From: Bacillota bacterium
Lineage (GTDB): Bacteria > Bacillota > Clostridia > Tissierellales > Sedimentibacteraceae
Direction: 5' to 3'
Assembly (NCBI GenBank): GCA_029239575.1
Contig: JARBUP010000003.1
Coordinates: 1 to 28,567, forward strand
DNA length: 28,567 bases
In this document: in pieces, positions 6,725 to 15,284 of the stretch
Position numbering within the stretch: position 1 is the stretch's first letter
How the letters are laid out: the number at the start of each line of letters is the position of its first letter
The notes under the pieces: model-generated
Told to the model about the DNA's origin: nothing
Seen by the model: the letters and a program-made list of their open reading frames with translations, nothing else
Databases searched by the model: none
Made by a program: the position numbers and the translations under genes

Positions 6725-8308
6725 TTATTTTCTTTCTAAATATTCATCATACGTCATAGCTCTATCTATCATTCCATCTTCAGTAAATTCAATTACTCTG
6801 TTTGCAATTGTTTGAATAAACTGGTGGTCATGTGAAGCAAATAACATTACTTCTTTAAAATCTATTAATCCATTGTTTAATGCAGTAATTGATTCAAGGT
6901 CTAAATGGTTTGTAGGTTGGTCAAGAACTAAAACATTAGAACCAGAAAGCATCATTCTTGAAAGCATGCATCTAACTCTTTCTCCACCTGATAATACATT
7001 AGCATATTTTAAAGCATCATCTCCTGAGAATAACATTCTTCCTAAGAAACCTCTTAAAAAGCTTTCAGACTGATCTTCTGAATACTGTCTTAACCAATCA
7101 ACTAAGTTCAATTCACAACCATCAAAAAATTGAGAGTTATCTTTTGGAAAATATGATTGTGTAGTTGTTTGACCCCATTTCACAGTACCTTCATCAGGTT
7201 CCATTTCTCCAACTATAATTTTGAAAAATGTTGTTTGAGCAAGTTCATTTTCTCCAACTAAAGCTATTTTATCGCCTTTATTAACTCTAAAAGAAATATC
7301 TTTTAAAATTTGAACTCCATCTATTGTTTTAGAAATACCTTCAACTGTTAAAATTTCATTTCCAACTTCTCTGTCCGGAGAAAAGCCAACGAATGGATAT
7401 CTTCTTGATGATGATGGCATTTCATCCATTGTAAGTTGATCCAATAATTTTCTTCTTGAAGTTGCTTGTTTAGCTTTTGATTTATTAGCAGAGAATCTTT
7501 GAATAAAATTCTGCAAATCTTTCATTTTATCTTCACGTTTTTTGTTTTGATCTTTCATCAATCTTTGCATCATCTGGCTTGATTCATACCAGAAATCATA
7601 GTTACCAACATACATTCTTATTTTCTTGTAATCAATATCAACTATGTGAGTACAAACTGTGTTTAAGAAATGTCTATCGTGGGATACAACTATTACTAAA
7701 CCTTCAAAATCTAATAAGAAATCTTCCAACCAGTTAATTGAAATAATATCTAAGTTGTTTGTAGGCTCATCAAGTAGTATTATTCCTGGGCGACCAAATA
7801 AAGCTTGAGCTAACATTACTTTTACTTTGTCTCCACCGTTTAATTCACGCATAAATGAATAATGAAGTTCAGAACCTATGCCAAGACCTTGTAAAACTTG
7901 TGCAACTTCAGTTTCAGCATCCCAACCATTCATTTCTGCAAATTCGCCTTCTAATTCAGAAGCTTTAACACCATCTTCATCTGTAAAATCTTCTTTAGCA
8001 TATAATGCATCTTTTTCTTTCATTATTTCATATAATCTTTTGTTACCCATTATTACAGTTTCCATTACTGAAAATTCATCATATTGGAAATGGTCCTGTT
8101 TTAAAACTGACATTCTTATGTGATTTGGTATTGATAATTCTCCTGAAGAATAATCAATTTCACCTGATAATATTTTTAAAAAAGTTGATTTTCCTGCACC
8201 ATTAGCTCCGATTACACCGTAGCAGTTGCCAGGAACAAACTTTAGATTAACATCATCAAATAATTTGCTACCACCAAATTGGAGGCTTAAATTAGTTACT
8301 GTTATCAT
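6725..8308 (-). CDS. ABC-F family ATPase (YbiT/YkpA-like), with degenerate second ATP site
   Basis: A 527-aa protein of two ABC domains with no membrane part, the size of the ABC-F group that binds the ribosomal E site and modulates translation or antibiotic action. Domain 1 has Walker A GANGAGKS (34-41), signature LNGGDK (156-161), Walker B DE at 180-181 and switch H210. A charged coiled linker (about 240-300, MKDQNKKREDKMK) matches the tRNA-interacting extension. Domain 2 has signature LSGGER (439-444) and H493, but its Walker A reads GENELAQTT (352-360), lacking the usual glycines and the lysine (Q358), and its Walker B reads LDQPTNHLD with Q464 in place of the catalytic glutamate. SD AAGGATG. 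ftsZ lies upstream, behind a terminator. A resistance or housekeeping role cannot be chosen. Confidence 0.9.
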   Translation of the reverse strand: MITVTNLSLQFGGSKLFDDVNLKFVPGNCYGVIGANGAGKSTFLKILSGEIDYSSGELSIPNHIRMSVLKQDHFQYDEFSVMETVIMGNKRLYEIMKEKDALYAKEDFTDEDGVKASELEGEFAEMNGWDAETEVAQVLQGLGIGSELHYSFMRELNGGDKVKVMLAQALFGRPGIILLDEPTNNLDIISINWLEDFLLDFEGLVIVVSHDRHFLNTVCTHIVDIDYKKIRMYVGNYDFWYESSQMMQRLMKDQNKKREDKMKDLQNFIQRFSANKSKAKQATSRRKLLDQLTMDEMPSSSRRYPFVGFSPDREVGNEILTVEGISKTIDGVQILKDISFRVNKGDKIALVGENELAQTTFFKIIVGEMEPDEGTVKWGQTTTQSYFPKDNSQFFDGCELNLVDWLRQYSEDQSESFLRGFLGRMLFSGDDALKYANVLSGGERVRCMLSRMMLSGSNVLVLDQPTNHLDLESITALNNGLIDFKEVMLFASHDHQFIQTIANRVIEFTEDGMIDRAMTYDEYLERK

Positions 8309-8400
8309 TTTTTATTTTTACATCCTTTTAATTTATTATTAGTATTATTTTTTATTTTATAATACTTTATGATTATACATCATAATATATTTCTATCATC

Positions 8401-8471
8401 TGTCATTCTGAGCGTTAGCGAAGAATCCTATTATTTATACTTTAAGATTCTTCACTGCGTTCAGAATGACA
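8401..8471. repeat. Imperfect palindromic interspersed repeat (REP-like)
   Basis: The arm at 8401-8427 (TGTCATTCTGAGCG...GAAGAATC) and the arm at 8446-8471 (GATTCTTCACTGCG...AGAATGACA) are inverted copies with about four differences, around an AT-rich loop of 18 nt. The TCATTCTGA...GAAGAATC pattern is one I associate with dispersed palindromes in many bacterial genomes. It lies in the spacer between ftsZ and the ABC-F gene and contains no gene. Confidence 0.7.
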
Positions 8472-8524
8472 TGACCATTCGTATTAATATTTATTAGTAT
8501 TTGCTTTTTTAATTAATTACATAC

Positions 8525-8552
8525 AAAAAGGGTTTAGTAGTTTACCAAACCC
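8525..8552 (-). terminator. Terminator after ftsZ
   Basis: On the minus strand GGGTTT...AAACCC forms a 6-bp stem, then a mismatch and 3 more pairs (8530-8552). It is followed by a run of five T (8525-8529). It sits 10 nt after the ftsZ stop and closes the division operon. Confidence 0.75.
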
Positions 8553-8562
8553 CTGTATATAT

Positions 8563-9678
8563 TTATCTTAGATTTCTATTTAAAAAATCTGGAATTTTAA
8601 AATCAAATGGGTTTTCTTTTTCTGTTACATTAACATTATTATCTTTATCATTGTTTGATTTATCATTTGTTGAATTAGTTGTTTTAATAGACTTATTTTT
8701 TAAAATTTCAGTTTCTTTTTCTCTGTTATCTCCAAAACCTGTAGCAATTACAGTTATTTTAATTGCATCTCCGATGGTTTCATCAATATTTGCTCCAAAT
8801 ATTATATTTGCTTCTGGATCTGCAGCTTCTTCTATAAGTTTAGCAGCTTCATTAACTTCATGAATACCCATGTTAATTCCGCCAGTAATATTTAACAATA
8901 CACCTCTTGCTCCATTAATTGAAGTTTCTAAAAGAGGGCTTTGAATTGCTTGTTTAACTGCGTTTAAAGCTCTGTTTTCTCCATTAGCCTGTCCTATTCC
9001 CATGTGAGCTAATCCTTGTCCAGACATTATTGTTTCAACATCTGCAAAGTCTAAGTTCATTATAGCTGGAATAGCTATTAAATCTGAAATACCTTGAATA
9101 CCTTGTCTCAAAACATCATCTGCAAGAGAGAATGCTTCTAACATTGTAGTCTTCTTGTCAGAAATTTCCAATAGTTTATCATTTGGTATTACAACAAGTG
9201 TATCTATGCTATCTTTTAATTTTTTTAATCCTAATTCAGCATTTTTCATTCTGTTTCTGCCTTCAAAAATAAAAGGCTTTGTAACTACTGCTACTGTAAG
9301 TATTCCTTGTGACTTTGCTATGCTAGCTATATATGGAGCAGCTCCAGTACCAGTTCCACCACCCATACCTGCAGTAATGAAAACCATATCTGCACCTGTC
9401 ACTAAATCTGCTATGTCAGCTTTATTTTCTTCTGCAGCTTTTTCACCAACTTCTGGTTTAGAGCCTGCGCCTAGTCCACTAGTTAATTTTTCGCCTATTT
9501 GAAATTTAATATCAGCTTTAGATGTTACTAATGCTTGTTTATCTGTATTTACGCTAATAAATGTTACTCCTCTTACCCCCGCATCTATCATACGATTTAC
9601 AGCGTTATTTCCACCACCACCAACTCCGATAACTTTTATATTGGCAAGCTTTTCTGATGGCTCTTCAAATTGAAACAT
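8563..9678 (-). CDS. ftsZ: Cell division protein FtsZ
   Basis: A 371-aa tubulin-like GTPase that polymerises into the division ring. It has the N-terminal nucleotide-binding segment GVGGGGNNAVNRM (about 18-30), the tubulin signature GGGTGTG (106-112) and the T7-loop region NLDFADV that completes the GTPase site of the next subunit. A polar Asn/Lys/Asp-rich linker (about 325-355) precedes the conserved C-terminal peptide FKIPDFLNRNLR, which docks membrane tethers. Strong SD AGGAGGTC. Last gene of the ftsQ-ylxW-ylxX-sbp-ftsZ run. ftsA, which directly precedes ftsZ in Bacillus, is absent, so another tether such as SepF may act here (inference). Confidence 0.98.
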   Translation of the reverse strand: MFQFEEPSEKLANIKVIGVGGGGNNAVNRMIDAGVRGVTFISVNTDKQALVTSKADIKFQIGEKLTSGLGAGSKPEVGEKAAEENKADIADLVTGADMVFITAGMGGGTGTGAAPYIASIAKSQGILTVAVVTKPFIFEGRNRMKNAELGLKKLKDSIDTLVVIPNDKLLEISDKKTTMLEAFSLADDVLRQGIQGISDLIAIPAIMNLDFADVETIMSGQGLAHMGIGQANGENRALNAVKQAIQSPLLETSINGARGVLLNITGGINMGIHEVNEAAKLIEEAADPEANIIFGANIDETIGDAIKITVIATGFGDNREKETEILKNKSIKTTNSTNDKSNNDKDNNVNVTEKENPFDFKIPDFLNRNLR

Positions 9679-9724
9679 ATATTGACCTCCTACCGAGAGA
9701 AAATTTTTTCATATTATGCACATC

Positions 9725-9733
9725 ATTATAACA
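9725..9733 (-). promoter_or_regulatory. Possible extended -10 promoter for ftsZ
   Basis: On the minus strand TGTTATAAT gives a perfect -10 (9725-9730) with the TGN extension. No clear -35 hexamer lies 17 nt upstream. It is in the 89-nt spacer between sbp and ftsZ and would give ftsZ its own extra promoter with a leader of about 40 nt. Confidence 0.45.
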
Positions 9734-9767
9734 TATATTTTTCAATTTTCATACATATTTTTTAAAA

Positions 9768-10118
9768 TCATTTTTCTTTATTTATAGTATATTTTTCTAT
9801 AACATAATCTATCATAGTACGACTGTTTTTATACATGTTATTTCCAAAAGCAAAAACAGCTGCTAAATATATTGGAAGTCCCAATTGTTCACCAATATAT
9901 CCCAAAACACATGCAAAAACCAAATCTGATAAAAGTAAAATTAAACTTCTTATAGTTGTAACTTGGCCATTTAAATTTTCACTTAAAATATTTGTGATTG
10001 CATTTATTACTGCTAAAATAACTAAAGCAATGTAGACAGCATATTGCAAGCTGTAACCAATATTTGCTTTTAACGCAACCAATATTCCTAAAGCAATACC
10101 GCCTATAACATAAAGCAT
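9768..10118 (-). CDS. sbp: Small basic protein Sbp (DUF1290)
   Basis: A 116-aa membrane protein with about three hydrophobic helices (residues 2-20, 27-45 and 58-75, with a weaker one at 82-95) and the family's conserved sequence YAVYIALVILAVINAI...IGEQLGLPIYLAAVFAFG...MYKNSRTMID. Sbp sits between ylxX and the division genes in Bacillus and relatives. Its function is unknown, but the gene neighbourhood ties it to division or wall synthesis. ATG 10118 follows AAGGGGTG. The family assignment is firm. Confidence 0.9.
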   Translation of the reverse strand: MLYVIGGIALGILVALKANIGYSLQYAVYIALVILAVINAITNILSENLNGQVTTIRSLILLLSDLVFACVLGYIGEQLGLPIYLAAVFAFGNNMYKNSRTMIDYVIEKYTINKEK

Positions 10119-10146
10119 CCCTGCACCCCTTTTATTAAATTAATCA

Positions 10147-10890
10147 TTAATCCTTAGTAATTGTATATTTTACTTCATAATTATTACCATAAAATTTTGG
10201 AATAACTAAATTGTAGCTCATCATAGTTACAACTTCCATACCAAATGTATTTTTAAGTTTATATGCATATGATCCTTCATCATTTACTATATTATATAAT
10301 GCTTCTTGATCACCAACTGCTCTTATAATAAATGGTGCAGGTACGGATTCACCATTTATTTTCAAAAGCGGTCCAGCACAAACAACTTCTGATATATTAA
10401 TAATTCTTTTACCATTAACATCAATTGCTTCTGCACCAGCACTTTTTAAATCATTTAAAAGTATAGTTATATCAACATCATGTACTATTTTATCCATTAT
10501 ATCAAGTGTTTCATCTTCTGATTTGCTATCTGCTAAACGAATCATTATTCCAGGACCCCTTACATCTGTAAAACCGTTATAGAATTTTAATTCTTCTATT
10601 TCTTTATTCATGGCAATAACTTCTTCAAGATAACTTTTATCTTTTATGTTTTGAAGTTTAGAGGATTCATATTTTATTTCTGCTTTTAATTTTTCCACTA
10701 TAAGGTTCATGTCACTTAAATTTTGCTCATTTTTGTATAATTCCTTTAATGCATATATGGTAGTTTCATTAACTTTAGCATCAACACCACTAACCACGCC
10801 AAATGTAGCTATAAAAAATAAAATAAATATTAATAAATTAAATGGCTTAATTTTTATGTCCCTCACCTCATTCTTTGATTCATTGTTCAT
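10147..10890 (-). CDS. ylxX: DUF881 protein, second of a pair (YlxX-like)
   Basis: A 247-aa protein with a short basic N-terminus, one membrane helix (about 17-37), a coiled-coil region (about 45-100) and a C-terminal DUF881 domain with the family signature GFTDVRGPGIMIRLADS and AGAEAIDVNGKRI. It is probably anchored in the membrane with the domain outside. The order ftsQ, two DUF881 genes, sbp matches Bacillus ylxW-ylxX-sbp. The start is uncertain: ATG 10890 has no clear SD, while GAGGTGAGGG lies a few codons inside, so a later or non-ATG start is possible. Confidence 0.87.
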   Translation of the reverse strand: MNNESKNEVRDIKIKPFNLLIFILFFIATFGVVSGVDAKVNETTIYALKELYKNEQNLSDMNLIVEKLKAEIKYESSKLQNIKDKSYLEEVIAMNKEIEELKFYNGFTDVRGPGIMIRLADSKSEDETLDIMDKIVHDVDITILLNDLKSAGAEAIDVNGKRIINISEVVCAGPLLKINGESVPAPFIIRAVGDQEALYNIVNDEGSYAYKLKNTFGMEVVTMMSYNLVIPKFYGNNYEVKYTITKD

Positions 10891-10900
10891 TGTTTACTAT

Positions 10901-11620
10901 TTATGGTTCTAACTTTTCAGCATCAACTGGAACAGCATATTTAAATTCCTTTTCTCCGTCAAAACTGTTTATTACAACTTCATCAGTATATTCTGTATCA
11001 ATAGTAAATCCTATTTCTTTCATAATAGAAACTATGCCACCAACAAAATTTAAAGAAGCATCAATAGTTCTTTTATTTCCTATAGCTTTAATTTCTAAAG
11101 GAAGCACAAGAGCTACTCCATTAACATTTATATGATCAAGAACTGGAACTATCTCTGTATAATTAGTATATCTTTGTCCGTTTATGGATATTGCTTCAAC
11201 ACCTGCATTATTTAAATAAGATATTAATGCTAAAACATATTGGTGGCTACTTGCTAAACTTATGTATGAATTTGGTTCCTGATCAACTTTTATTATTACA
11301 CCAGGGCCTTTAACACCATAATAGCCAGATAATATTTTTTGTTTATTTAAATCTTCTTTTATCCTATTTAATTCATTTTCTCTATCAATAGCCTTTTGTT
11401 CGTTTGCTTTTATTTCATCTTTAAGTCTATATATTTCATCTCTTAAATTTGATTTCTCACTATTTAATTTTTCCATTTTGCTATTTAATTCAGATGTTTT
11501 TTCATCCGACCCTGTATTGTTACCAAGTACATTTTGTGATGTGGTATATTGCGTCATTATGATTAATCCTAACGATGCGCTTATAATGAATAATATCATT
11601 TTGTCCATTAATTTTTTCAT
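10901..11620 (-). CDS. ylxW: DUF881 protein, first of a pair (YlxW-like)
   Basis: A 239-aa protein with an N-terminal membrane anchor (about 8-25), a long coiled coil (about 40-85, rich in Lys/Glu/Asn) and a DUF881 domain showing YYGVKGPGVIIKVDQE and AGVEAISINGQRYTN. It starts 2 nt after the ftsQ stop with SD AAGGAGAGG inside ftsQ, so translation is coupled. It is paralogous to the next gene, with the same domain order. The function in division is unknown; no catalytic residues are evident. Confidence 0.88.
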   Translation of the reverse strand: MKKLMDKMILFIISASLGLIIMTQYTTSQNVLGNNTGSDEKTSELNSKMEKLNSEKSNLRDEIYRLKDEIKANEQKAIDRENELNRIKEDLNKQKILSGYYGVKGPGVIIKVDQEPNSYISLASSHQYVLALISYLNNAGVEAISINGQRYTNYTEIVPVLDHINVNGVALVLPLEIKAIGNKRTIDASLNFVGGIVSIMKEIGFTIDTEYTDEVVINSFDGEKEFKYAVPVDAEKLEP

Positions 11621-11622
11621 TA

Positions 11623-12510
11623 TTATTCCTCTCCTTGCTCGTCTTGTTTTTCTTGATTTACTTGATCATCTTCAACATAAACAGGACTATCACCCTTAGT
11701 AAAATCTATTAAATCCGATGCTACTGTTAAATTATTATTTAATCTGTCATTAATTATGTTCATAGCAAATGAAATTTGATAATTTATATCATCACTTAAG
11801 CTAACTTTAATCTTTGTTCCGTATTTTGTGTTCAAAATAATGCTGTTATTTTCTGAAACAGTAATCTTATTTATTATACCCTCACCATATTCATTCAAAC
11901 AATATTCTGCCGCCAAAAATATTGATTTTATGTCTTTTATGCCATCAATACTTATGTTTTCTCCTATATTGTATATCACATTTGATAAACTTTCAATAGT
12001 TATTAATTCACTTTTTTCATTATAAATATTTAATACTTTTCCTTCATTATCAGTTACTATATATTCGTTATTAAATAAAATTTGATAACGCTCCTGCCTT
12101 TCAGAAATTTCTATATAAATTCTGTTAGGAAGTTCATACGCAACTCTAACATTATTTATATAAACTTCTTTTTCGAGTTTCTCTTTAACTTCTTCTTTAT
12201 TAACCTCAAGAATTTTATTACCAAGTTCTATTTCCGACTTTTCTATAATATAATTACTATCATATGATTTATTTCCAATCACATCAATTCCTACTAAATT
12301 AAAATACGGTGTCTGGTAATAACCATAATAAATGCAAAAAACAACAATTACAGCAGCCGTAAAAAAAGCTGCTGTTGATACAGATAGCTTATTAAATTTT
12401 TTCTTTTTAATTCGTTTAACTCGTTTAGTATGTCCATTATGTTTTTTTGGGGCATCACTTGAGTTAACATTTTTCTTATGTTTTTTATTAACTTTATTTT
12501 CTCTTGCCAT
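11623..12510 (-). CDS. ftsQ: Cell division protein FtsQ/DivIB
   Basis: A 295-aa bitopic membrane protein. It has a strongly basic cytoplasmic tail (1-42, many Lys/Arg), a single helix (about 44-64), then a POTRA domain opening with FNLVGIDVIGNKSYDSNYIIE (about 71-140, ending NRIYIEISERQ), a beta domain and an acidic Gln/Glu tail (last 25 residues). It links septal wall synthases through FtsL and FtsB/DivIC at the division site. SD AAAGGT. It is the head of the ftsQ-ylxW-ylxX-sbp-ftsZ run, behind a hairpin that follows murA. Confidence 0.92.
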   Translation of the reverse strand: MARENKVNKKHKKNVNSSDAPKKHNGHTKRVKRIKKKKFNKLSVSTAAFFTAAVIVVFCIYYGYYQTPYFNLVGIDVIGNKSYDSNYIIEKSEIELGNKILEVNKEEVKEKLEKEVYINNVRVAYELPNRIYIEISERQERYQILFNNEYIVTDNEGKVLNIYNEKSELITIESLSNVIYNIGENISIDGIKDIKSIFLAAEYCLNEYGEGIINKITVSENNSIILNTKYGTKIKVSLSDDINYQISFAMNIINDRLNNNLTVASDLIDFTKGDSPVYVEDDQVNQEKQDEQGEE

Positions 12511-12544
12511 ATTTTTACCTTTATTATGTATTTCTGTTTAAATT

Positions 12545-12576
12545 AAGTTGTTGCCGCATTGATGCGGCAACAACTT
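12545..12576. terminator. Strong hairpin between murA and ftsQ
   Basis: A perfect 15-bp inverted repeat (AAGTTGTTGCCGCAT and its complement around TG) begins at the base next to the murA stop. In the direction of murA it is followed by AATTTAAAC, a poor T-run. On the plus strand the tail CTTTTATTCTT is better, but nothing is transcribed from there. It is probably a partial terminator or mRNA end-protecting stem. Confidence 0.6.
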
Positions 12577-13839
12577 TTATTCTTCAATAGAAGTTATTAT
12601 TACCCCTAAATTTTGTAATTTATTCATAAAATTATCATATCCTCTATTAATATGATATATATCATTAACTTTAGTAATACCTTCTGCTTTCATTGCTGCA
12701 ATAACTAAAGCAGCACCGCCTCTTAAATCTTTAGCATTGACTTCTGCACCATGAAGTTTTTCAACACCTTCAATTACAGCAACTCTTCCTATTGTTGTTA
12801 TGTCCGCTCCCATTTTTTGAAGCTCTGGTACATGTTTATATCTACTTTCAAATACGGTTTCATCCAATATGGTTGTTCCTATGGCAGTAGACATTGATGC
12901 CATAAATTGTGCTTGCATATCAGTTGGGAAACCCGGATAAGGTTGAGTAGTTACTTTTTCAATTGCTTTAAGTTTTCCTTCACTGCTTACTACAACTGTT
13001 CCATGTGATTCTCTAATTTCACAACCTGCTTCTTCAAATAATGATGTAATTGAATTAAAATGCGCCTTTTCAATATTTCTTATGTATATTTTACTTTTCA
13101 TTGATGCTGCAGCACTTAAAAATGTTCCAGCTTCTATTCTATCAGATATGATTTTATATTCTACAGTATCTTTATTTTGTAATTCTGTTCCTTCAATTTC
13201 AATAATACTTGTTCCTGCACCAGAAATTTTATATCCACAAGTATTTAAGAAATTTTGCAAATCAAAAATCTCAGGTTCTTTTGCAGCATTATAAATATAT
13301 GTTTTTCCTTTTAATCCAACAGCAAAAAGCATAACATTTTCTGTTGCTCCTACACTTGGATAATCCAGCTGGATTTCACAGCCAAGAGGATTTTTTACAC
13401 TGCCATACAAAATACCTTTTTTTTCAACTATTTCTACACCTAATTTTTTCAGTCCTTTTAAATGTAAATCAATAGGCCTTAATCCAATTTCACATCCACC
13501 TGGATATGCAATTTCAACAGAGTTAGTCCTATGTAACACTGCTCCCATTAAAATTATTGAAGATCTTATTTTTTTCACTAATTTTTCTGATACAACATGA
13601 CTATTTAAACCTCTTGTATCAATTATTGCAATATTATTTTCAAATTGAGTTTCACACCCCATATTGTCTAATATTTCAAACATCATTCTAACATCTTCTA
13701 TATCGGGTATGTTTTCAATTATATATTCACGTCCACAAAGGACTGTGCTTGCAATAATAGGCAATGCAGCATTCTTTGAACCGCCTATTTCAACGATTCC
13801 TTCTAAATTATTTCTACCTTCTATAATAAAGCTTTCCAT
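12577..13839 (-). CDS. murA: UDP-N-acetylglucosamine 1-carboxyvinyltransferase MurA
   Basis: A 420-aa enzyme that transfers enolpyruvate from PEP to UDP-GlcNAc, the first committed step of peptidoglycan synthesis in the cytoplasm. It has conserved GGSKNAALP (K22), the catalytic-loop cysteine C116 in PGGCEIGLRPIDLH (the cysteine alkylated by fosfomycin in this family, so predicted fosfomycin-sensitive), and a late GGAALVIAAM segment. Full length. SD GGAGGG is followed by ATG 13839. A candidate promoter lies at 13873-13900, so murA may be read independently of murG. Many clostridia have two murA genes; whether this is the only one cannot be seen here. Confidence 0.97.
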   Translation of the reverse strand: MESFIIEGRNNLEGIVEIGGSKNAALPIIASTVLCGREYIIENIPDIEDVRMMFEILDNMGCETQFENNIAIIDTRGLNSHVVSEKLVKKIRSSIILMGAVLHRTNSVEIAYPGGCEIGLRPIDLHLKGLKKLGVEIVEKKGILYGSVKNPLGCEIQLDYPSVGATENVMLFAVGLKGKTYIYNAAKEPEIFDLQNFLNTCGYKISGAGTSIIEIEGTELQNKDTVEYKIISDRIEAGTFLSAAASMKSKIYIRNIEKAHFNSITSLFEEAGCEIRESHGTVVVSSEGKLKAIEKVTTQPYPGFPTDMQAQFMASMSTAIGTTILDETVFESRYKHVPELQKMGADITTIGRVAVIEGVEKLHGAEVNAKDLRGGAALVIAAMKAEGITKVNDIYHINRGYDNFMNKLQNLGVIITSIEE

Positions 13840-13872
13840 TTGATCCCTCCAAGCAAGTTATAAATATAGTAA

Positions 13873-13900
13873 ATTATACTACATTTATATGTTATGCAAA
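13873..13900 (-). promoter_or_regulatory. Candidate murA promoter
   Basis: On the minus strand TTTGCA (13895-13900) and a perfect TATAAT (13873-13878) are 16 nt apart, in the 74-nt spacer between murG and murA. The -35 is a weak match. The predicted leader is about 27 nt. Confidence 0.5.
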
Positions 13901-13913
13901 CTTGGCGCACTTG

Positions 13914-15038
13914 TTACTTGTGGGATTTTATGTTAATAAGATTTTCCATCGCGTTATAAATTTTTTCTTCAACATTTGTGTTTCCAAGCTTTTTAGATAC
14001 TAATGCCATTGCAGTTAAAGTATTTTTATTTTCAATTATTTCTTCTATTGACGAAATAAGTATTTGTCCATTTAAATCCTTTTCAAGTATAACTTTTGAG
14101 GCACCTTCTTTTTCTAAAGCTCTTGCATTATACTCTTGATGGTTTTCTGCAGTAAATGATTTTGGAATTAATATGGATGGAGCACCTACTGCTGTTATTT
14201 CTGCTATAGTAATAGCTCCAGAACTTCCTATAACTATATCAGAAGCAGCAAGTGCTATAGGTGCTTCATACATATAATCTTTAATTTCAATATTACTGCC
14301 TATAATCAAATTTTTCTGTTTTATTTTTTCATTAAAATCTTCATACAACCTTTTTCCTGTTACATGAAGTATTTTTAAATTCTTTTTATTGCTATATTTT
14401 TTTATTACATCTATAATTGCATCGTTTAAGCTTAATTGGCCGCCACTGCCTCCAAAAGAATAAATAAATACATCATTGCTTCCTAATTTATAATACATTC
14501 TTGAACTTTTTCTATCCGTTGTTAAAACATCTTTTCTAACTGGGTTTCCTACTAAAACAAGCTTATGTCTTACTTCCTCTGAAAAATATTTTTCAGCTTC
14601 TTTAAAACTTATTAATATTTTATCAACTATTTTAGAGAGCATTTTATTTGTAATACCAGGAAAAACATTTTGTTCATGAATCATAGTAGGTACTTTTTTC
14701 AAATATGCTGCAAGAACAACTGGACCACATACATAGCCCCCTGTTCCAACAACAATATCAGGTTTAAATTCTTTTATTATTTTACTTGCTTCCATTACAC
14801 CTTTTAAAGATGCAAATAAAGTTTTTATATTTTCTAAGCTTATTTTTCTTCTTAAAAATTTTGCGGTTACTGATTTAAATTCAAATCCTTCTTTAGGAAC
14901 AAGCTCACTTTCCAATCCATTTTTAGTTCCAACATATAATATTACATTGGATTTATCCATGGATTTTACTTTTTGTGCAATTGCTAATGCAGGATTAATA
15001 TGTCCTCCAGTTCCACCACCAGTTATTAAAACTCTCAT
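13914..15038 (-). CDS. murG: UDP-GlcNAc:undecaprenyl-PP-MurNAc-pentapeptide GlcNAc transferase MurG
   Basis: A 374-aa peripheral membrane GT-B glycosyltransferase that converts lipid I to lipid II. It has the N-terminal glycine-rich loop GGGTGGHINPALAIA (7-21), the acceptor-domain motif VVGTGGYVCGP, and a C-terminal UDP-GlcNAc site with SFGGSGGQ and GSSGAITIAEITAVGAPSIL. It starts at an ATG after AAGGAATGAT. It is separated from ftsW by a 258-nt repeat-bearing gap, unusual for genes normally packed tightly. Confidence 0.97.
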   Translation of the reverse strand: MRVLITGGGTGGHINPALAIAQKVKSMDKSNVILYVGTKNGLESELVPKEGFEFKSVTAKFLRRKISLENIKTLFASLKGVMEASKIIKEFKPDIVVGTGGYVCGPVVLAAYLKKVPTMIHEQNVFPGITNKMLSKIVDKILISFKEAEKYFSEEVRHKLVLVGNPVRKDVLTTDRKSSRMYYKLGSNDVFIYSFGGSGGQLSLNDAIIDVIKKYSNKKNLKILHVTGKRLYEDFNEKIKQKNLIIGSNIEIKDYMYEAPIALAASDIVIGSSGAITIAEITAVGAPSILIPKSFTAENHQEYNARALEKEGASKVILEKDLNGQILISSIEEIIENKNTLTAMALVSKKLGNTNVEEKIYNAMENLINIKSHK

Positions 15039-15091
15039 ATAATCATTCCTTATAATAAATTAATAATTTAAATTTTTTTTTTGCACTTTAT

Positions 15092-15284
15092 GCGCAGTCT
15101 CATGCAGCTAATTTGCTATTCATTGCGGTTAAATTACCGTCATCTTAAATGCTCATCAGTTAATTTAAGTTGTAGGAGCGCAGTCTCATTCACCAATTTA
15201 TTTGCTCACTATCGTTCGCATAAATTGGGAATTCGTTGCGAATGACCTACCGCTATTTTTCAGAAAAAAGACTCTGAAAAATAG
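15092..15284. repeat. Repeat-bearing spacer between ftsW and murG
   Basis: This non-coding stretch has two copies of GCGCAGTCTCAT (15092-15103 and 15178-15189). The second opens a hairpin element with CCAATTTAT (15193-15201) against ATAAATTGG (15220-15228) and outer CATTC/GAATG (15187-15191 and 15240-15244). Next to ftsW is a perfect 12-bp stem (CTATTTTTCAGA, 15253-15264, with 15273-15284, loop 8), without a T-run. It looks like one intact and one decayed dispersed repeat. No gene is seen. Confidence 0.6.

Noticed and set aside
8341..8366. Hairpin AGTATTAT/ATAATACT upstream of the ABC-F gene as an antibiotic-responsive attenuator
   Set aside because: All-AT 8-bp stem with a 10-nt loop, no leader peptide with a ribosome site and no T-run; expected by chance in this composition.
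9155..9502. A long open frame on the plus strand inside ftsZ (115 codons)
   Set aside because: It lies wholly antisense to the strongly conserved ftsZ, has no ribosome site and its composition is that of a reverse-frame shadow.
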